NCBI GenBank assembly: GCA_029945375.1
Contig: CM057065.1
Coordinates: forward strand, 930,001 to 994,000
Direction: 5' to 3'
From: Agaricus subrufescens
Lineage: Eukaryota; Basidiomycota; Agaricomycetes; Agaricales; Agaricaceae
Length of the DNA: 64,000 bases
Shown: piece by piece, positions 43,301 through 56,259 of the stretch
How positions within the stretch are numbered: position 1 is the first letter of the stretch
Layout: each line of letters opens with the position of its first letter
Notes under the pieces: generated by a model
Databases searched by the model: none
What the model was told of the DNA's origin: nothing
The model's input: only the letters and a program-made list of their open reading frames with translations
Translations under genes and position numbers: made by a program

Positions 43301-44265
43301 TCAAAATCAAAGAAGTCAACATGATGGCATCAGTAGAAATCGAAAAAAGACCAATGGAGCAGTAACTCGTAAGAGATAAGAAAACTCACCATGAAGGGAT
43401 TGTTAAAGCCAGGATGCGCCACATCGTGTCCTATTGCAGCCAGATACAGCGCGAAAATCTCACGTGGGGTTAAACAAGTGACGAGAGGTTCGGAATCATG
43501 TCCGCGAGTGGAAGACCACATTCCATTCCCATGAGCATCGACATCGGAAAGGAGGAGCGATACCGGAGGTACGACACCGGCTGATCGAAGATAACAATGG
43601 ACGGCTTGTAGGACGTCGACAGCATGCTCGAAATTGTGATAATGGTTCTGCCAGCGGTAGAGTTGACGGATATGGAGTATGAACCGAGGTATGATATCTA
43701 ATACGACCCATGACAGGATGTACGGGGCGGTAGAATGCAGAACGTACCGAAATTGATGTTGAGGGCCTCCTGCATGCCTTCGATCCTGAAGAGGACTTGG
43801 AAGAGGAAGATGACGCATGTAAAGACTTCATCTTCGGACATGCGCAGAGGTTCAAAGTACCAAGCTTCGATGCTCTTGAGTAGCCTGACCCGATCTTCCT
43901 GCGACAGCTCTGGGGGGTCCCTATCGATCAAGTCAACGACAGGATCGCATGAGGGGAGGAGAAGCGTACTTCCGGACAGCGCTGCTCTCGAGCAGGCGGA
44001 GGGTCTCCGTATGCATCGTCGACAGCAGCACGGCATGCTTCGTGCTGATCCTAGATAACGCAGGGTGAGCGACGGGGCCGGCACAAGAGAGAATTACGCA
44101 CTGTGGGTCCCTATCCGAGGGCGTGCTGCTATCGAGCCAGCCCAGACCACAGTTCTCATCGCGGATGTTGAGCTGCAGGCCACCAACATCCGCGCTGCGC
44201 CTCCTGAGCACAGCATCGCTGACGGGCATGACGGGTTGGGTGAGCTGCGGAGGGAACTGCGGCAT
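40399..44265 (-). CDS. PDE2: Class I 3',5'-cyclic nucleotide phosphodiesterase (1141 aa)
   Basis: Eight exons on the minus strand (44265-44102, 44050-43970, 43920-43748, 43697-43390, 43267-43138, 43075-42885, 42828-42627, 42575-40399) join in frame to 1141 codons. The PDEase catalytic domain spans about residues 100-440. It has the HNFEHA motif at about 160-165, GHDVAHPGFNN (HD..H metal site) at about 229-239, DFMDKFAKLL, and KNADISNP (third metal Asp) at about 342-349. The enzyme hydrolyses cAMP to AMP and so damps PKA signalling in the cytosol or nucleus. The last exon adds about 700 residues of Ser/Thr/Pro/Gly low-complexity sequence ending in a polybasic KSRSRSKLRKKKGRR tail, far longer than yeast Pde2. 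The start MPQFPPQL at 44265 is the first Met that leads without a stop into the domain; the frame is open further upstream to 44586, so a longer N-terminus is possible. Confidence 0.92.
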
Positions 44266-45006
44266 GGGGCAGGAGTGCCGGAGGGAGAGAAGGGTAGGAG
44301 AGAAAAGGGAGGCGAGAGGCGGCGGCGGCCCTGACTGTTCTTCTTTCTCACGTGGTTCCCGCGTGGCTTTTCGTCCGCAGATCAGCCAGCACACGTGGCT
44401 CTTTCGCGCAAAAAGCAGCGTCACCTGCGCGATTCGAACACACGCTCTCGCCGACCACGCCCTCCCGTGACCAGCCTCGCTTCGCGGGACAAAGGACTGG
44501 GGACACTCGACACCCAAAACTCGTTTTATGACGAATGATGACGCGCGCTCTCGATAGCCCGTGCTGTCAACACGCCTTTTTATCATTCACACATATGACA
44601 TCTACTGATAACGAAAAAGACACAAAGCAATTAAAGTCACCGACATGATGACGCATTCAGGGTTGATCGGATCCCTGAATTGGCAGAAATGTTGCCCGAA
44701 CAATGCCCGAACATAGTCCTGTGATCTCACTTTCGCATCATATTACACAATTTTTTCATAAAATAACAACACAAAGCAAGTACATAAACCAAACCAAACT
44801 ACACAACCAATCTCTCTTTTTTTCTACATTTTCAAAGCGTCCAAATGGTATTTTTAAACAAATAACAAAAACAGCAATTGACGATAATGATGGTGATGAC
44901 GAAATGCAATGAGCGTAAAAAAAAAAAAACACAAATTTGACAGCACAATTTCTTAAAACAATTGATTACACTACCCTAAGACAGAAGAAGAGAAAAAACA
45001 CAGCAT
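44266..45006. other. Intergenic between two minus-strand genes
   Basis: Promoter of the phosphodiesterase and 3' flank of the next gene. A tRNA-like T-arm at about 44399-44460 was examined and not accepted. No other gene supported. Confidence 0.5.
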
Positions 45007-47161
45007 TCAAGACGCCCTACCGGAAAGCATAAACGACGCCTGCCGTGATGCACCCGTAGCCGAAACGGCAGTCCACATCGATCGACCTTCTCCCCCCTCC
45101 AAACCCGTTGTCAAATTAACAGCTGTCGATGACAATGCAGGCGAATGAATGTTGGCGTGTACAGCACCAGTGATAACACTTTGATGATGTATCGGGTGTG
45201 GAGGATGGTGATGCTGCTGTTGATGATCCATCAAATGCGACGGATTATACTCTTGTTCATACGAATTCGCAATCCCCGTCTTGTTCTCATCATAGTCGTA
45301 CTCATACTCTTCCGAATAATCCGAATACGTCGCACAATCCCTCGATGACGTACGATACCGATTCACCAGCTTGTTAACATGAGACGAACCATTCAGCGGC
45401 CGAAGATACGGATGAGCATAATGCGTGTATTGATGATGGTGTGCATCTAATTCTCAAACTCAGGAGACTGTCGTCGTGTTAAACAGGGGTCATCGACGTA
45501 CCATATAAACGGTGGTGATGTTGATGGTGAGAAGAATTCCGACTCGGCGCGTACCTCATCCCCGAACACCCATGTACCGACATACTCTGGCCCACACCAA
45601 CGACAGAACCCGGCGACGAACCCCCTACATGCGTTGTATTCGCCAAACCCACCCCTGACAGGCAGGGTGAACCATTTTCGGTAACCTGTACCCGACCACC
45701 AACATCCGCGCCATTGGTACCGGAAGGGATATCATACATCCCTAGGTTATCAAATGGCCCCGCTGTATGCGCCTGTGTACCGTCCATCTGCGGAGCAGGA
45801 TACACCAGTTGGGTAGGATCGTCAGGGACGTCCTGAACCGCAGTCACCACGTATCCATTCGCCTGATGTACACTTTGCGTCTACGCCAACAGAAACAAAA
45901 GTCAGTGTCCCATCACAACGATTTGCCGACGGCGAACGAAGAGGCTTACCACCATAGAAGGATATGCACAGTCGTTCGAAGCCTCAATCACGCCAACGGA
46001 TTCCTCGTAATGGACTACATGGTTCGAGATTGTTGATGCTGTGACCGCTGCCGCCGTGGAAGAGGGGTGCTGAACATGTGCGTGCACAACAGCGACTTGA
46101 TGATAATGCTGCTGCTGCTGCTGCTCTCCATCCCCCTCCACCGACGTGTTCTGTACGTGTAATGGCCTATCCTCCGAGGACAGGGTAATATCCACCGTTC
46201 CGACATCATGATTCCAGGTCCCATCATTTCTCATAGTAGGAGGAAACGTACAAGACGAAGCGGCCGAAAGTGATCTTTGTTGGTGGTGATGAAGATGGTG
46301 CTGGTTGTGGTACTCGAAGGCAAAGGGAGACCTCCCTCGTTGATTCCCTGGTGGTAGCAGTGCGGACACACTGCTGTTATCCGTACAAGAAGCCACAGAC
46401 TGGGCTTGATCCTCGGGCAAAGAGCCTTGGGACATTCCTCCTCCACTGGGCGAACTGGTATATCGCTCCGAGCCACCGTGACTGGCAGTATGCGCATGGA
46501 CAAACTCCTCCTGCAGCTCAAAATGGGGCGAAAACGCATGGAGCGCGGGAGTTGACAACTTGACGTCGGGATCAGCCTGGCGACCTTTGGCAAAGACAGC
46601 GTCGATTGGGCCGCAAGGGATTGTCAAGGCTGCAGGGTCACCTTCACCCGCATCGGCGACATCACCTTCATCGTCGTCGTCATCACTATCGCCATACCCG
46701 ATCAAATCCAACTGAAATTCGAACATCACTGGTTCCTCCTCCAGAGGCCCGGGTTCCCAGCCGACAGTGGGCGCCGAGCCTTTGCCCTCGGAGCCATTGT
46801 GCATGGCGAACGGATTTATCCTAAAGACGCCCATCATGCCCTTCATCTTTTTCGGTGCCTGGGTGGCCCGAAGGGGAACCTCGGTGGGGGGGGCGAGGGC
46901 CTGGCTGGAGACGAAGGATGCGACGGATGGGTCGACGAGATGGAGGTCTGCGGTGGGGTTCTCGATGATGAAGCAGCCATCGGCGGGGTCGTCCTGTGGC
47001 TCGACCTTGACGACGTGGGCGAAGGGGCTGGGGGAGGGCGGGAAGAGGTCGGTGGGGGTGGAGACCCAGTCCTTGGAGGACGGGGAGGGGGAGGGGGAGT
47101 GCCAGGCGTGGAGGTCGCTGGGCCAGGCGAGGAGGGGGCGAGGGAGGCAGTGGAAGGCCAT
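45007..47161 (-). CDS. His/Gln/Ser-rich protein without recognised domain (676 aa)
   Basis: Exons 47161-45950, 45880-45502 and 45446-45007 on the minus strand join in frame to 676 codons. The N-terminus (MAFHCLPRPLLAWPSDLHAW) is followed by a moderately ordered part to about residue 130 (VVKVEPQDDPADGCFIIENP) and an acidic run of Asp around residue 160. After that come repeated His/Gln clusters (HNQHHLHHHQQ, five Gln in a row, HHQHHHR, QQQHHHPPHP) and an acidic Tyr-rich stretch (YSEEYEYDYDENKT). Such composition is common in fungal transcription regulators, but no DNA-binding domain is visible, so I do not assign a function. Both introns have good GT/AG sites (70 and 55 nt). Confidence 0.7.
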
Positions 47162-50100
47162 TGGGGATGGGGGGAGGGCGGCGGGGAGATAAATGAGGAG
47201 GAGAGGACAGGCGACCGAGGATCACTAGATGCGCCTCCCAGATCCCCGTCCACGTAACATCCTGTCGAAATCCTGCCCGCTGCTTTCGGCCACCTGGAAT
47301 CTCCACCTGCGGATTCTTTTCGTTAGAGTTCCGGCTTCTCCAGATTCCGTTCGGTGGCGATTGATCTCGCTCCTGGACGCAGAATGCTCGCTGCTCTTTC
47401 CTCTGGACGCTTCCGATCGCGTCAGCTGCAGGGAGTAATTCGCTCGGCCCGTCTCTTGTCTTTTTCTTGTGGGATCAGTAGATAAGTTGCCGGTAAATCG
47501 CCCGAGGGCAGGTAGTGGCTTTTTAACTGCGCACATGCAACGCGTTTTTGTGTTTTTGATCAGGGTTTTGTGTGTGGGTAAACAGACGAAACGGGGTGGG
47601 CACCCTTCTTTCTTTCTTTTTTTTAGGTTCTGTACAGTTTAGCACCCCCTAATGTCGCCCAGTCGGAATAAACCCCTCAAACACTCTACATGACAACGCG
47701 CCACCTAGACGCTTCCGCACCAGCCATGTTCCTCCCTCCGCTGTTGAAACGGCCGAGCACACGTTTAATCTCCCGCTTTTTTTTTCCGCCTTTTCTTTTT
47801 TTTCTTCTCATTTGATCTCTCATACTATAGGAAGCTATTTTTGAAACGGCCCCGGATCGAGCGCGCATGGCTGAAGCCAAAGTTACGTTTTTACGAACAC
47901 CTGACATCCTTTCCACACATGACCCTCTATCGGCTCATCTTTCTCTTCGAGCTAAGAATAACGTATCGTTACCCTGTGCGCACCAGTATCGAAGTAGTAC
48001 CATCATCTCACCGTCAAAATTCTACAATATTACTTCTTTTCTGTCTCCCTTCCCTCCCCCTTCTTGTAATGATAATAAAAAGCCCCCCTCGATGTGATGC
48101 GAGTGGTGTTAAGAGAACCCTGAATATGCTCAAATGTGTTTTATCTCCTATTCATTGATCTCCAGACACACATCTTACCAACCGCCAAGAAAGTAACCCA
48201 CATCGTTTTTCGATGATCATCTTTCTCCCTTTCCTTTTGATAGGACCTTCAGGGCCGATGGTCAGGGTTCAGTTCTCCCCACTCCACTTCCCTCCCACAA
48301 GAAATGAGAAAACGTCAGACTACCTCAATCCATATCCCTAAAAAAAAACACACAAAACGACAGAGAGAGCGATAAGGCCAGGAACCAGAAAAAAAACCCA
48401 CATACATACGCACTAAAACGTCCACATGCGAGGTAACAACCTGTTTGATATCTATACATGGAAATCATTCTCTGAGGGATCCGCACCTTGATTCTTTTCT
48501 TTCGCTTAAGAATAGAACCAGTTTGACTAATTGACATTGCGACATAGAGACAATAATTATATTATACATATCTATATATACATGTATATATGTATTTAAT
48601 TCGCATTTTCTGAAAGTTGGGGTTTTTGGTATTGATCAGGGGTGGAATACGATTTGGGAGATGTGCGGATTGTGAAGATATGTGTTCCGTGTGTGTGTGC
48701 TCTTTCTGTTTTGATCATGATCGAGGGTGTGTAGAAACAATGGTGCTGTGCCGGTTTTTGTTGTCTTTTTTTCATACATGAGTATCAAGACTTCGTAAGT
48801 GAAGAAGAAAGAAGATGTACCGTGATTTCCAAAGAACCCTCAGGGACTCGGCGCGAGAAACCAAAGCAAAAAAAAGGGTGTTGTAGATGTTTTGTTTGAA
48901 TAACGAGATGTCTGGTATTACAACTTCTAATGAAACAGATCCAACAGTAAGTGTAGAAGCCGCACGCGAGAGAGAGCCAGTGGAGAGGAGAGAGAGAATC
49001 TCAGTAGGAAGCCCTTCCAGTTCCTCACACCCTGCGTGCAAAGTCTAACCACCCCCCCTTCATCACAAAATCTACTGACCCCTTTACTCCACACTCTCCA
49101 CTCTCTCGATCCACACACGATTAACTCCTAACGTGTACCTTAACTCAACCTAACCAAATAATAATAATAATATTTTTTTTCTATCGATCTCATAGGGAAT
49201 AAAGTCACCGGGCCTGATCATGCATAGTATAAGATAAATTTACTCACGCTTCTAATCAGTACTAGGAAGCCGGATCCGGGATCCGGACTCTATTACACCG
49301 GAAGGGGAAGCAAGGGAAGGGACAAGTGTGGAGATCGATGAGAGAAGGAGAAGACTGTGAGGGGTAAAGACTTGAAGCAAGGGGGGAGGAGGGGAGCCGG
49401 ACAGCGAGCCTATAGTAGCACATTCCTTGTTCAGGCTGTCACTGATTTGCCCCAAGTTGTTGTTGATCGTGATATCCCCGTGTATCTTGGATTTGATCCT
49501 GTAACTTTCTCGGATTGATGCTCGCACGAAAGGGTCATACTTTTGCTGTGTTACCACTTCTTTGGGTGGCATCTGGGAAGACCTCAGCATATTATTGCTA
49601 TCTGTATACAACCCAACCAAAGAGAAGAACTTCATACACAATATCAACCGTTACATCTGAAGATACCAAAAGAGACAATTCACGAGATGAAGACCCTTAG
49701 TACACGGCATGTATACGTTACTTACACCTGGTAGCTGTGTTCACTTACGGTATGACCGTTTTTAGCTAATTGACGCTTGGCAGATCAAATCATTTTTTTC
49801 GAATATCACAGCCCCCCCACCAATTTCTCTCTTAATGTCCGACACCCCGAACTCAGAAGATGTATTTGACATCTCCGAGCCCTAGAAGAACCCTTCATCA
49901 AACTCATCGCACTTTTCGTTCTAGCCTTCCTAAGCAAAATAAATGATGATATCAGCGCCACCAGCATGTGTGTGTACTTCATTCATTCCAATCTATCTTT
50001 TTTTCCTTTGCTATGATCGAAATTTCTATGTAAGAGGGTGGTATGTGTTTCATAGTGTACGGCATTTCCGCAGTTGACTCAGGATTATTGGTACAACTTG

Positions 50101-52257
50101 TTTTTTTTGTGACATATCCCCCGAGCTCCTACTATGACCGATCCAGTTTGCAAGTAAATCCTACACAGGTGTAAGGATCGTTTCAGATTATTTTTTCGCC
50201 TTAGCTTGGGGACCGCATGGCCAGTTGATTCGATCTTTAGGGATGATCTACACTATTACAATACTAAACTCAAGGTTGGAGCTCCATATACTATATAGCT
50301 TCATCAATATACCTTCATCAGTCTCCGAAGAAATGGCTCAAATACTGTATTTGTTCATATACAAAGTGAACGCAGCTACTATACGTGAAGAGAACGATAC
50401 ATAGATTTTTCTTCTATTAAGGTTTTAATGCCTATAAGTGCATTAGCTGCGTTCCAAGAACTCGCTGGGCTTCCAGAGAACAGTCTGAGCGCGATTGGTG
50501 GCCGCGGTTTCATACTCAACTTCGCTCAGACATCCCGAACCCCGGAGTCGGTAATATTCCACTTTCGTTATCTATGACACTCATAATCATCAGAATCTAA
50601 TCGTAAATTTCTACGAAGCGGTAATTAGATACGATACGCAGTCACCCACTAGGCCATGCCCCACTGACTGCCGTCTCTCTCGCAAGTCGACTTCCGGGCC
50701 GAATCTGCTGATCTCCGAGCTAATGGCGGGAATTTCTATAGTACAATGTCAAAGATCAATTGATTCCTAATAAACGTGGATTTTGGGGTTGTAGAACACG
50801 ATGCAAACTGTGGGCGTCTCGGATAACAAGGGTAACGAATACATGGTAGCCGAATACCCGTCCACCTTTATCCCTGCATATCTTTTTCATGATTTACACT
50901 CATGTATGATTATCATCTTACCCCTAGAGGCGGATTTTACAGATTTTCCATCCTCAATGCAGTTATCATGAGGCCAATAGATGGTACTTAGGGTTTTAAG
51001 TTGCCCTGTCACCGACAACGCCTAAGCGACGATCGCGGGCCACCATCAGGCCAAGAGTACGCTATTTGGTACCTCTATCCCGGCATTTATAAATGATGCC
51101 GCTACCTTACCACACCACAATATACATATGACGGAAGCTGTTCAAATTCCAATGGACTCTATCTATTTCCGGTGGTTACATAACTCCGGAGAATCATTCC
51201 GAAGATGGATAACATAACGATCATCTTCAGTGGATCTACAACCAGTGTCGTGGAGCATGTAGTCACGCACGCAATAAGAGCCTCGTGGTTAGAAAGCAAG
51301 AATACAGGTGGTACTAGTCTCATTTAAAATTTTAGGGCTTAGGCAATTACCGAGGGGAGTATCTCTTATGGCATTGTATTTAGATAACAAGAAGTAGAGC
51401 TCAAGAGATAAAAATCAGGCTTCAGTCGCGGGCGTCACTACCGTAATTTTCACGTTTAGCCTTTCGGGGTTTGGCGGGCTTAACTTATCATTGGCAGCTA
51501 CGAAGACGGCATTCACACAACCTTATTTGCGCACACTCGGGAGTGGATTCTAGGATCGTTTTCAATGCCTTTGTTTTTTCGATATCTTAAGTCGTCACAT
51601 GCCAGGTTGAAGGACACGTCAGGTGTTCTAGGACATTCTAGAGAATTTAGTCTAGGCTACTTTGAGGTCCACACCGGCGGTAATGAATATCTTTTCAGCA
51701 CCCTTTTGCTGGAGCAATAAGCTTTGTATTGCCTTCGCTTGCAGTGTGGTTTCCATTTCTTTAGTCATTGAAAGCGAGATTGAGCGGCCGTCTATTTTCT
51801 GCTATTAGGTCAGTTGAATCGAGTGTATAGCTGGCGAGGCGACGCCTCACCGTAAGTGTTCTATCACGGCTATCCTGAGAAAAGTGATGTAGGAAGTCGT
51901 GCGCGGATTGAGCAAATGAAAGAAGTCAACACTGCTGTCTGGTCCCTCAAAAATACCTCTATAGTTTGATTGAAATGTGCTTGCATCCACTCCACCACAA
52001 GTTACTTGGAAAGAGCTAAAATTGCTATCTAATATCATGAATGTATTACATCTGAAAATTGCCAGCCAACATCATAACTTTTATTAACTAGAATCAGAGC
52101 TTATTCTTCCAATTAATTATGCTTTATAGCTCTGAACTGTGGGTGATACGTATATCGATTCGATCGATGGACCAGTGCTCGGTACTTTCTAGCACATCTT
52201 TCTAAAGCACCCAGATGGAAGATGAGAAGAAATTGACGTAAACTTACTTTAGAGGGG
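47162..52257. other. Gene-poor region (5 kb)
   Basis: No gene supported with confidence. 47162-47700 is probably the promoter and leader of the minus-strand gene. Minus frames 48772-49041 and 49252-49647 are open for 90-130 codons, but I could not link them to further exons or a family. Around 50520-50680 (minus) are fragments reminiscent of a tRNA-derived SINE (TGGCCTAGTGG box A), without a foldable tRNA. The remainder has only short frames. Confidence 0.4.
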
Positions 52258-53858
52258 TTAACATTCACACTGGGGGTCGGCTTCGCGGAGTTTGAACTCC
52301 ATATAGGACACAATAGTATCAAGCTTTGGGAGTGTACCGATGTGATTGGTGCAGGAAAGCCAAATTATGGAGATCGCGAGGACGGGAACTAAGACGAGAA
52401 CCAGAGACAATTCTAGCAGCATTTTTGTGACAGCATATACGTCATGCATGCAGCATCGTTAATTATTCATATAATTGTTGCGGTACTGCTGACGACATCA
52501 TTACTTGTTCTATGAAGGACCCAGTGAACGGACCAACGGAATTACCTCATTTGTCGATAAAGTGGAGATAATGGAAACTGGTGGTTACGACAGCGCGTTT
52601 AAACTAACCAAGGTTGTGGTAGCGATGCCTACGAGGGCATATCAGTGGGCGAGAAAGTGAAGTCTCTCTTAGCATGAGCTTTTTTTTTCGAGTTATGATG
52701 CCCGACCCTCCGTCGACTAGGAGCATTAGCGCGCTTCCAATAAAGTAGCAGACTAGAATTCGGGGTAGGAATATTTTTGTAAGTTTGGAAGGTGGCGGAG
52801 GGCCAAATGGAAGTAGCTAAGCAAAGTAGACAGTTGTCATCGACCGAGACATTCGGGGCGGCTTGAGTGGCGGGACCCAAGTTTGGACCTGATCCGACCC
52901 ATCGATTTTGCGTGCCGTTTCTGACATGCCACCCTCGTCTGGGTTGACCTTCTCTTCTATTGTTCCTTCGATCTCAGAAGGAGCAAGGATAATAACTTTA
53001 TTGTTCGAACGGTTTATTACAATAATATCATTTTCGAAAATGTCAAGGCTATCAATTACTTGCTCATGCCGTGGGCAGATTATCACCCTATATTAAATGT
53101 GATGCCGCTGAGATGGAAGTACATGCGGTGAATCCAAGCCAAATTAAACACCCGAGTGTATGTCCCACAAGCCGGCCTGGGGCTCGAACCAACACCAATG
53201 GCTCTGAAACGTCAACCACAGCGAGCTCATTGCAACGCTGGTATGAATTCCATGAGGAGAGCACATGTTACTACAAGGTCTTCGTTAAAGTAGAACAGAG
53301 CCGGTTGTACGGGAAATGACCAAGTGTCCCATTCGAAGTTCGAATAACAGCCCAACCCATTGACATCGAATCCATCAATACCCCTTGCAGATATGAACCC
53401 AGATATCAGAAGGCTGAGTTCTGTGGATCGCACCAAGAACTCATAGACCGTTTAGGCCACTGGGATTGAGAGGCTAGGATTTCACTCTCGAGCCCGGGAT
53501 GCTTGGAGAATGCTACAGCAAGGTGTGCCGAGAAATCCAACGGTAATCTTGTTGACGCCGTATTGTTTGGCGAAGACTTGTAATCCAAATATTGATGGGG
53601 TTATGCAATATGCATCCCTGGATGCATTCTAACTTCAGCCACTATGACTTACAAACCGATGCCGATGCCCGACCCCAGCATTCCTTTCAGCACTTCACCG
53701 AAACGTTGGGGATTCATGTCCTCAAATCCGAAGCGGAAAAAGAGATATACTATGACAACAACAAACAATTCTAATCTTACAGAAAAATGATCTGACCTGA
53801 ACTGCACGTCGCTTCGACTCCTTTGTGTCATTCTGCTGCCAAGCAGGGGTTCCGCCAT
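52258..53858 (-). other. Weak minus-strand coding candidates
   Basis: Several minus-strand blocks look possibly coding but were not assembled into one gene. (1) 53858-53649: starts MAEPLLGSR, contains a hydrophobic stretch and NPQRFGEVLKGMLGSGIGIG, then a GTAAGT donor. (2) 53580-53480: after an acceptor, FAKQYGVNKITVGFLGTPC. (3) 53436-53227: GFISARGIDGFDVNGLGCYS and FEWDTWSFPVQPALFYFNED. (4) 53086-52817: an 89-codon frame with SLDIFENDIIVINRSNN. (5) 52422-52258: MLLELSLVLVLVPVLAISII, a signal-anchor-like helix. I recognise no family; phases between blocks did not join cleanly in the combinations tried, so this may be a decayed gene. Confidence 0.3.
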
Positions 53859-55350
53859 GTCTTTCGCTCTTATTAACTACTCTTATCCGGGTCACTTGTG
53901 GGACTCTTTGCTCTGATTGGTTGCGCCAGGAACCGTTGGTGGATCAAGGCGTAGCAGCCACTGTGGCTGAAATGCTGGCTTTCGGAAGATTCTGATGAGA
54001 CCCGACCGGGGCACATATCCCCTTCTTCACCTTGCTCTTCACTCACCCACTCTCATCTGCCTTACTCTTCTCTTCTCGATCACCATGTGGGGGCGGCGGC
54101 CATGTCCTGTCACTGGATGTTCCTGTTGAATACCCGAGCCGTGCACAGCAAGACTTCTCGCCTCCCTTGCCGGATGGACAGGGGATGAGAATCATGCGGC
54201 ACCTCGATCATCCGGGTCGATCATCAATGGAATTTTGAGGTTGAATGTCGACATCCCTTCTGGGTGATATGAAGTCGGATCCAATGAAAGCAATCCCCGC
54301 GGCACCCTTGCTAACAAGATGAACTAAATGGCTCGTCTTTGCTCCGACCGCGTCAAAATGTTTCGTTGCAGGATATGAACTTTTTTTAGGGTCACAAATT
54401 ACTCAGGGCATCTTGGAGGTGCCAACTTGAAACGCAATTCCGCTCAACGTCAATCGCCACTGTGATTTAAAGAAAGTTCATATCCCTGTCACAGCCAGTC
54501 GATAATGTCGTTAAATCCGAGGATCTTTGGCGCTAGGATAAACAACTATCATTATCTTTCAGTAGGCATCTCACGTCTTTCGAACAGTAGCTTTACTTTA
54601 CCTTCGTCAAGTTGTGCCGTATGGTGCCGTATCTTCTCTCTTGTTTCGGATAATCCACTCCCAGGATTCGGAGCCAGCCCTACAGAAACCCGGAAGTAGG
54701 TAAAGAACCGCTGTCTAACATCTCATGACGAGAAAAATATTGAATGGGGCCAAACTTCAACCGACGCTATCTACTGAGCGTGCAGGAAAACAAACAGCAC
54801 CAATGCCCACCTTACGCGACGATTCATAACACAGCGCAAGGGCGCAGCTTATCGACTTTGAAATGCGCTAATTGATCTCGGAGATGTCGCTGTGAGTGAA
54901 TTATGCGTAGTAGGCGCATGGGCTACGTTACTTGATGTATAAACGGACCATATGATCAAACTAGCCGCATATAGATCGTCCGTAGAATCGTCATGATTCT
55001 ACCGGAGCGTCTCTACAGTGCATCCGAACGCATTCAATCCCGTTTCTGTTACTTGCGGCCTGAAATTTCCATTTGAAAGGTACTGTACCGCTTTGATGGT
55101 ATGCGCTATTTCAATCGATCTTGTGTCTCGAACAGTCGACGTTAAAGGTCAATTTGAATTTGTACCCCCGTCCTCCGAACAGATGTTCTCTAAGGCTTTA
55201 CTATAATATATCGGTTAGAGTAGTGGATCTGTAAGTGACGCTCAGACCAAAATTTGATTATATACTCTGTTGGCCTGTAAAAGAAAGATTCTTCTACCTC
55301 AGATATAGAATAAGATGATAACCCAATGATATATATGTTAAATATCATCT
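53859..55350. other. Intergenic
   Basis: No gene supported; only short frames without pattern. Confidence 0.45.
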
Positions 55351-56259
55351 TCAACATGCGGATTCTAGGGCATCAAAGGATGTTGAGGACGAGTTAACTA
55401 GAATCTCATCCGGAGTAATGATATAGTCCATCGACCAATCGTGTTTATCCATGGGAATTCTCTCCCTCTCCAGAAGCTGTTCGCGGAGTGCTAACCCCAC
55501 TGATCGTGAAGAAGAACTTCTCAATCAAAGATTATAGAAGGTGTAGCAGAAGACACCCACCTAGCAGCGGTTTCTTATGAAACGTTGCTTCATATTTTGT
55601 GATGAAACGGTCATAATACCCTTTACCATGCCCCAGTCGTGCAAAGCTTCTATCGAATGCAACTGCAGGGAGGAGAATGAGATCCAATTCTGATGTCTCT
55701 AGAGCTTGAGGAATAGAATCACACGAGAATTAGTCCATTTGGTAGGCCATGCCAAAGACAGGTGGTCGATTCACCTCTTACACGAGGTCGACCCTGCCAA
55801 TTAGGGTCCGGCTCCTTAATTCCCCAGACGCCGTTTGGGAGATTTGCGAGATCAGTCTTATCATACAACTTCAAGAATTCCATATCTCCAGATTTGGTTG
55901 TTATTTTGGGTACGAAGAGAGTCCTACCTTGAGTTACGTTGTCAAATATGAGCACGATCTTGGATGGGAGCCTACCTGAGTCGAGTACCTCGGAGACCAA
56001 GGAAGACGTGTCCACCTCTCCGGAGGGCATGCTGAGATAACAGCTAAGCGACTTGGAGCGGCTAAACGCCGGGAAGGAGACCAATTGTTGGATGATGCAG
56101 TGCGCTGTTGTAGGACCTGAATGTCATCTAAGGACTCATGGAAAATGGCGGGAGGTTACATTGTTCGTGAATCGACTGTGTGGATATAGTAGCCAATATG
56201 GAGCCAATTGCTTTGCGCAAAGCCTTTTTCTGAACCTTCAACGCTTGAATCGCGGACAT
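55351..56259 (-). CDS. FAU1: 5-formyltetrahydrofolate cyclo-ligase (221 aa)
   Basis: Exons 56259-56160, 56104-55976, 55927-55784, 55704-55561 and 55499-55351 on the minus strand join in frame to 221 codons. The family order is complete. An N-terminal basic helix ([16 protein letters not shown]) is followed by [20 protein letters not shown], then [27 protein letters not shown] and GIKEPDPNW. The active-site loop is [14 protein letters not shown] at about residues 146-159, and the end carries [17 protein letters not shown]. The enzyme uses ATP to convert 5-formyl-THF (folinic acid) to 5,10-methenyl-THF and clears this inhibitor of folate enzymes, in cytosol or mitochondria. No mitochondrial presequence is evident. 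The donor of exon 3 is the least certain splice site; GTGTAAG at 55783 keeps the frame. Confidence 0.88.

Noticed and set aside
44399..44460. tRNA-like T-arm with TTCGAAT loop, five paired stem bases and a T-run after it (minus strand)
   Set aside because: Only about 52 bases separate the possible acceptor strands; there is no anticodon arm and no good A box. Best seen as chance or a tiny tRNA fragment in the phosphodiesterase promoter.
46599..47306. Plus and alternate minus frames rich in Gly/Glu or Pro/Arg
   Set aside because: Shadows of the first exon of the 45007-47161 gene.
50520..50680. tRNA-like pieces on the minus strand (TGGCCTAGTGGGTGAC and GGGGTTCGGGAT)
   Set aside because: The acceptor and T-stem halves do not pair, and the spacing exceeds a normal tRNA intron. 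At most a decayed tRNA-derived SINE.
53160..53210. GGTTCGAGCCCC box-B-like sequence on the minus strand
   Set aside because: The T-stem bases do not pair and no A box lies at the right distance.
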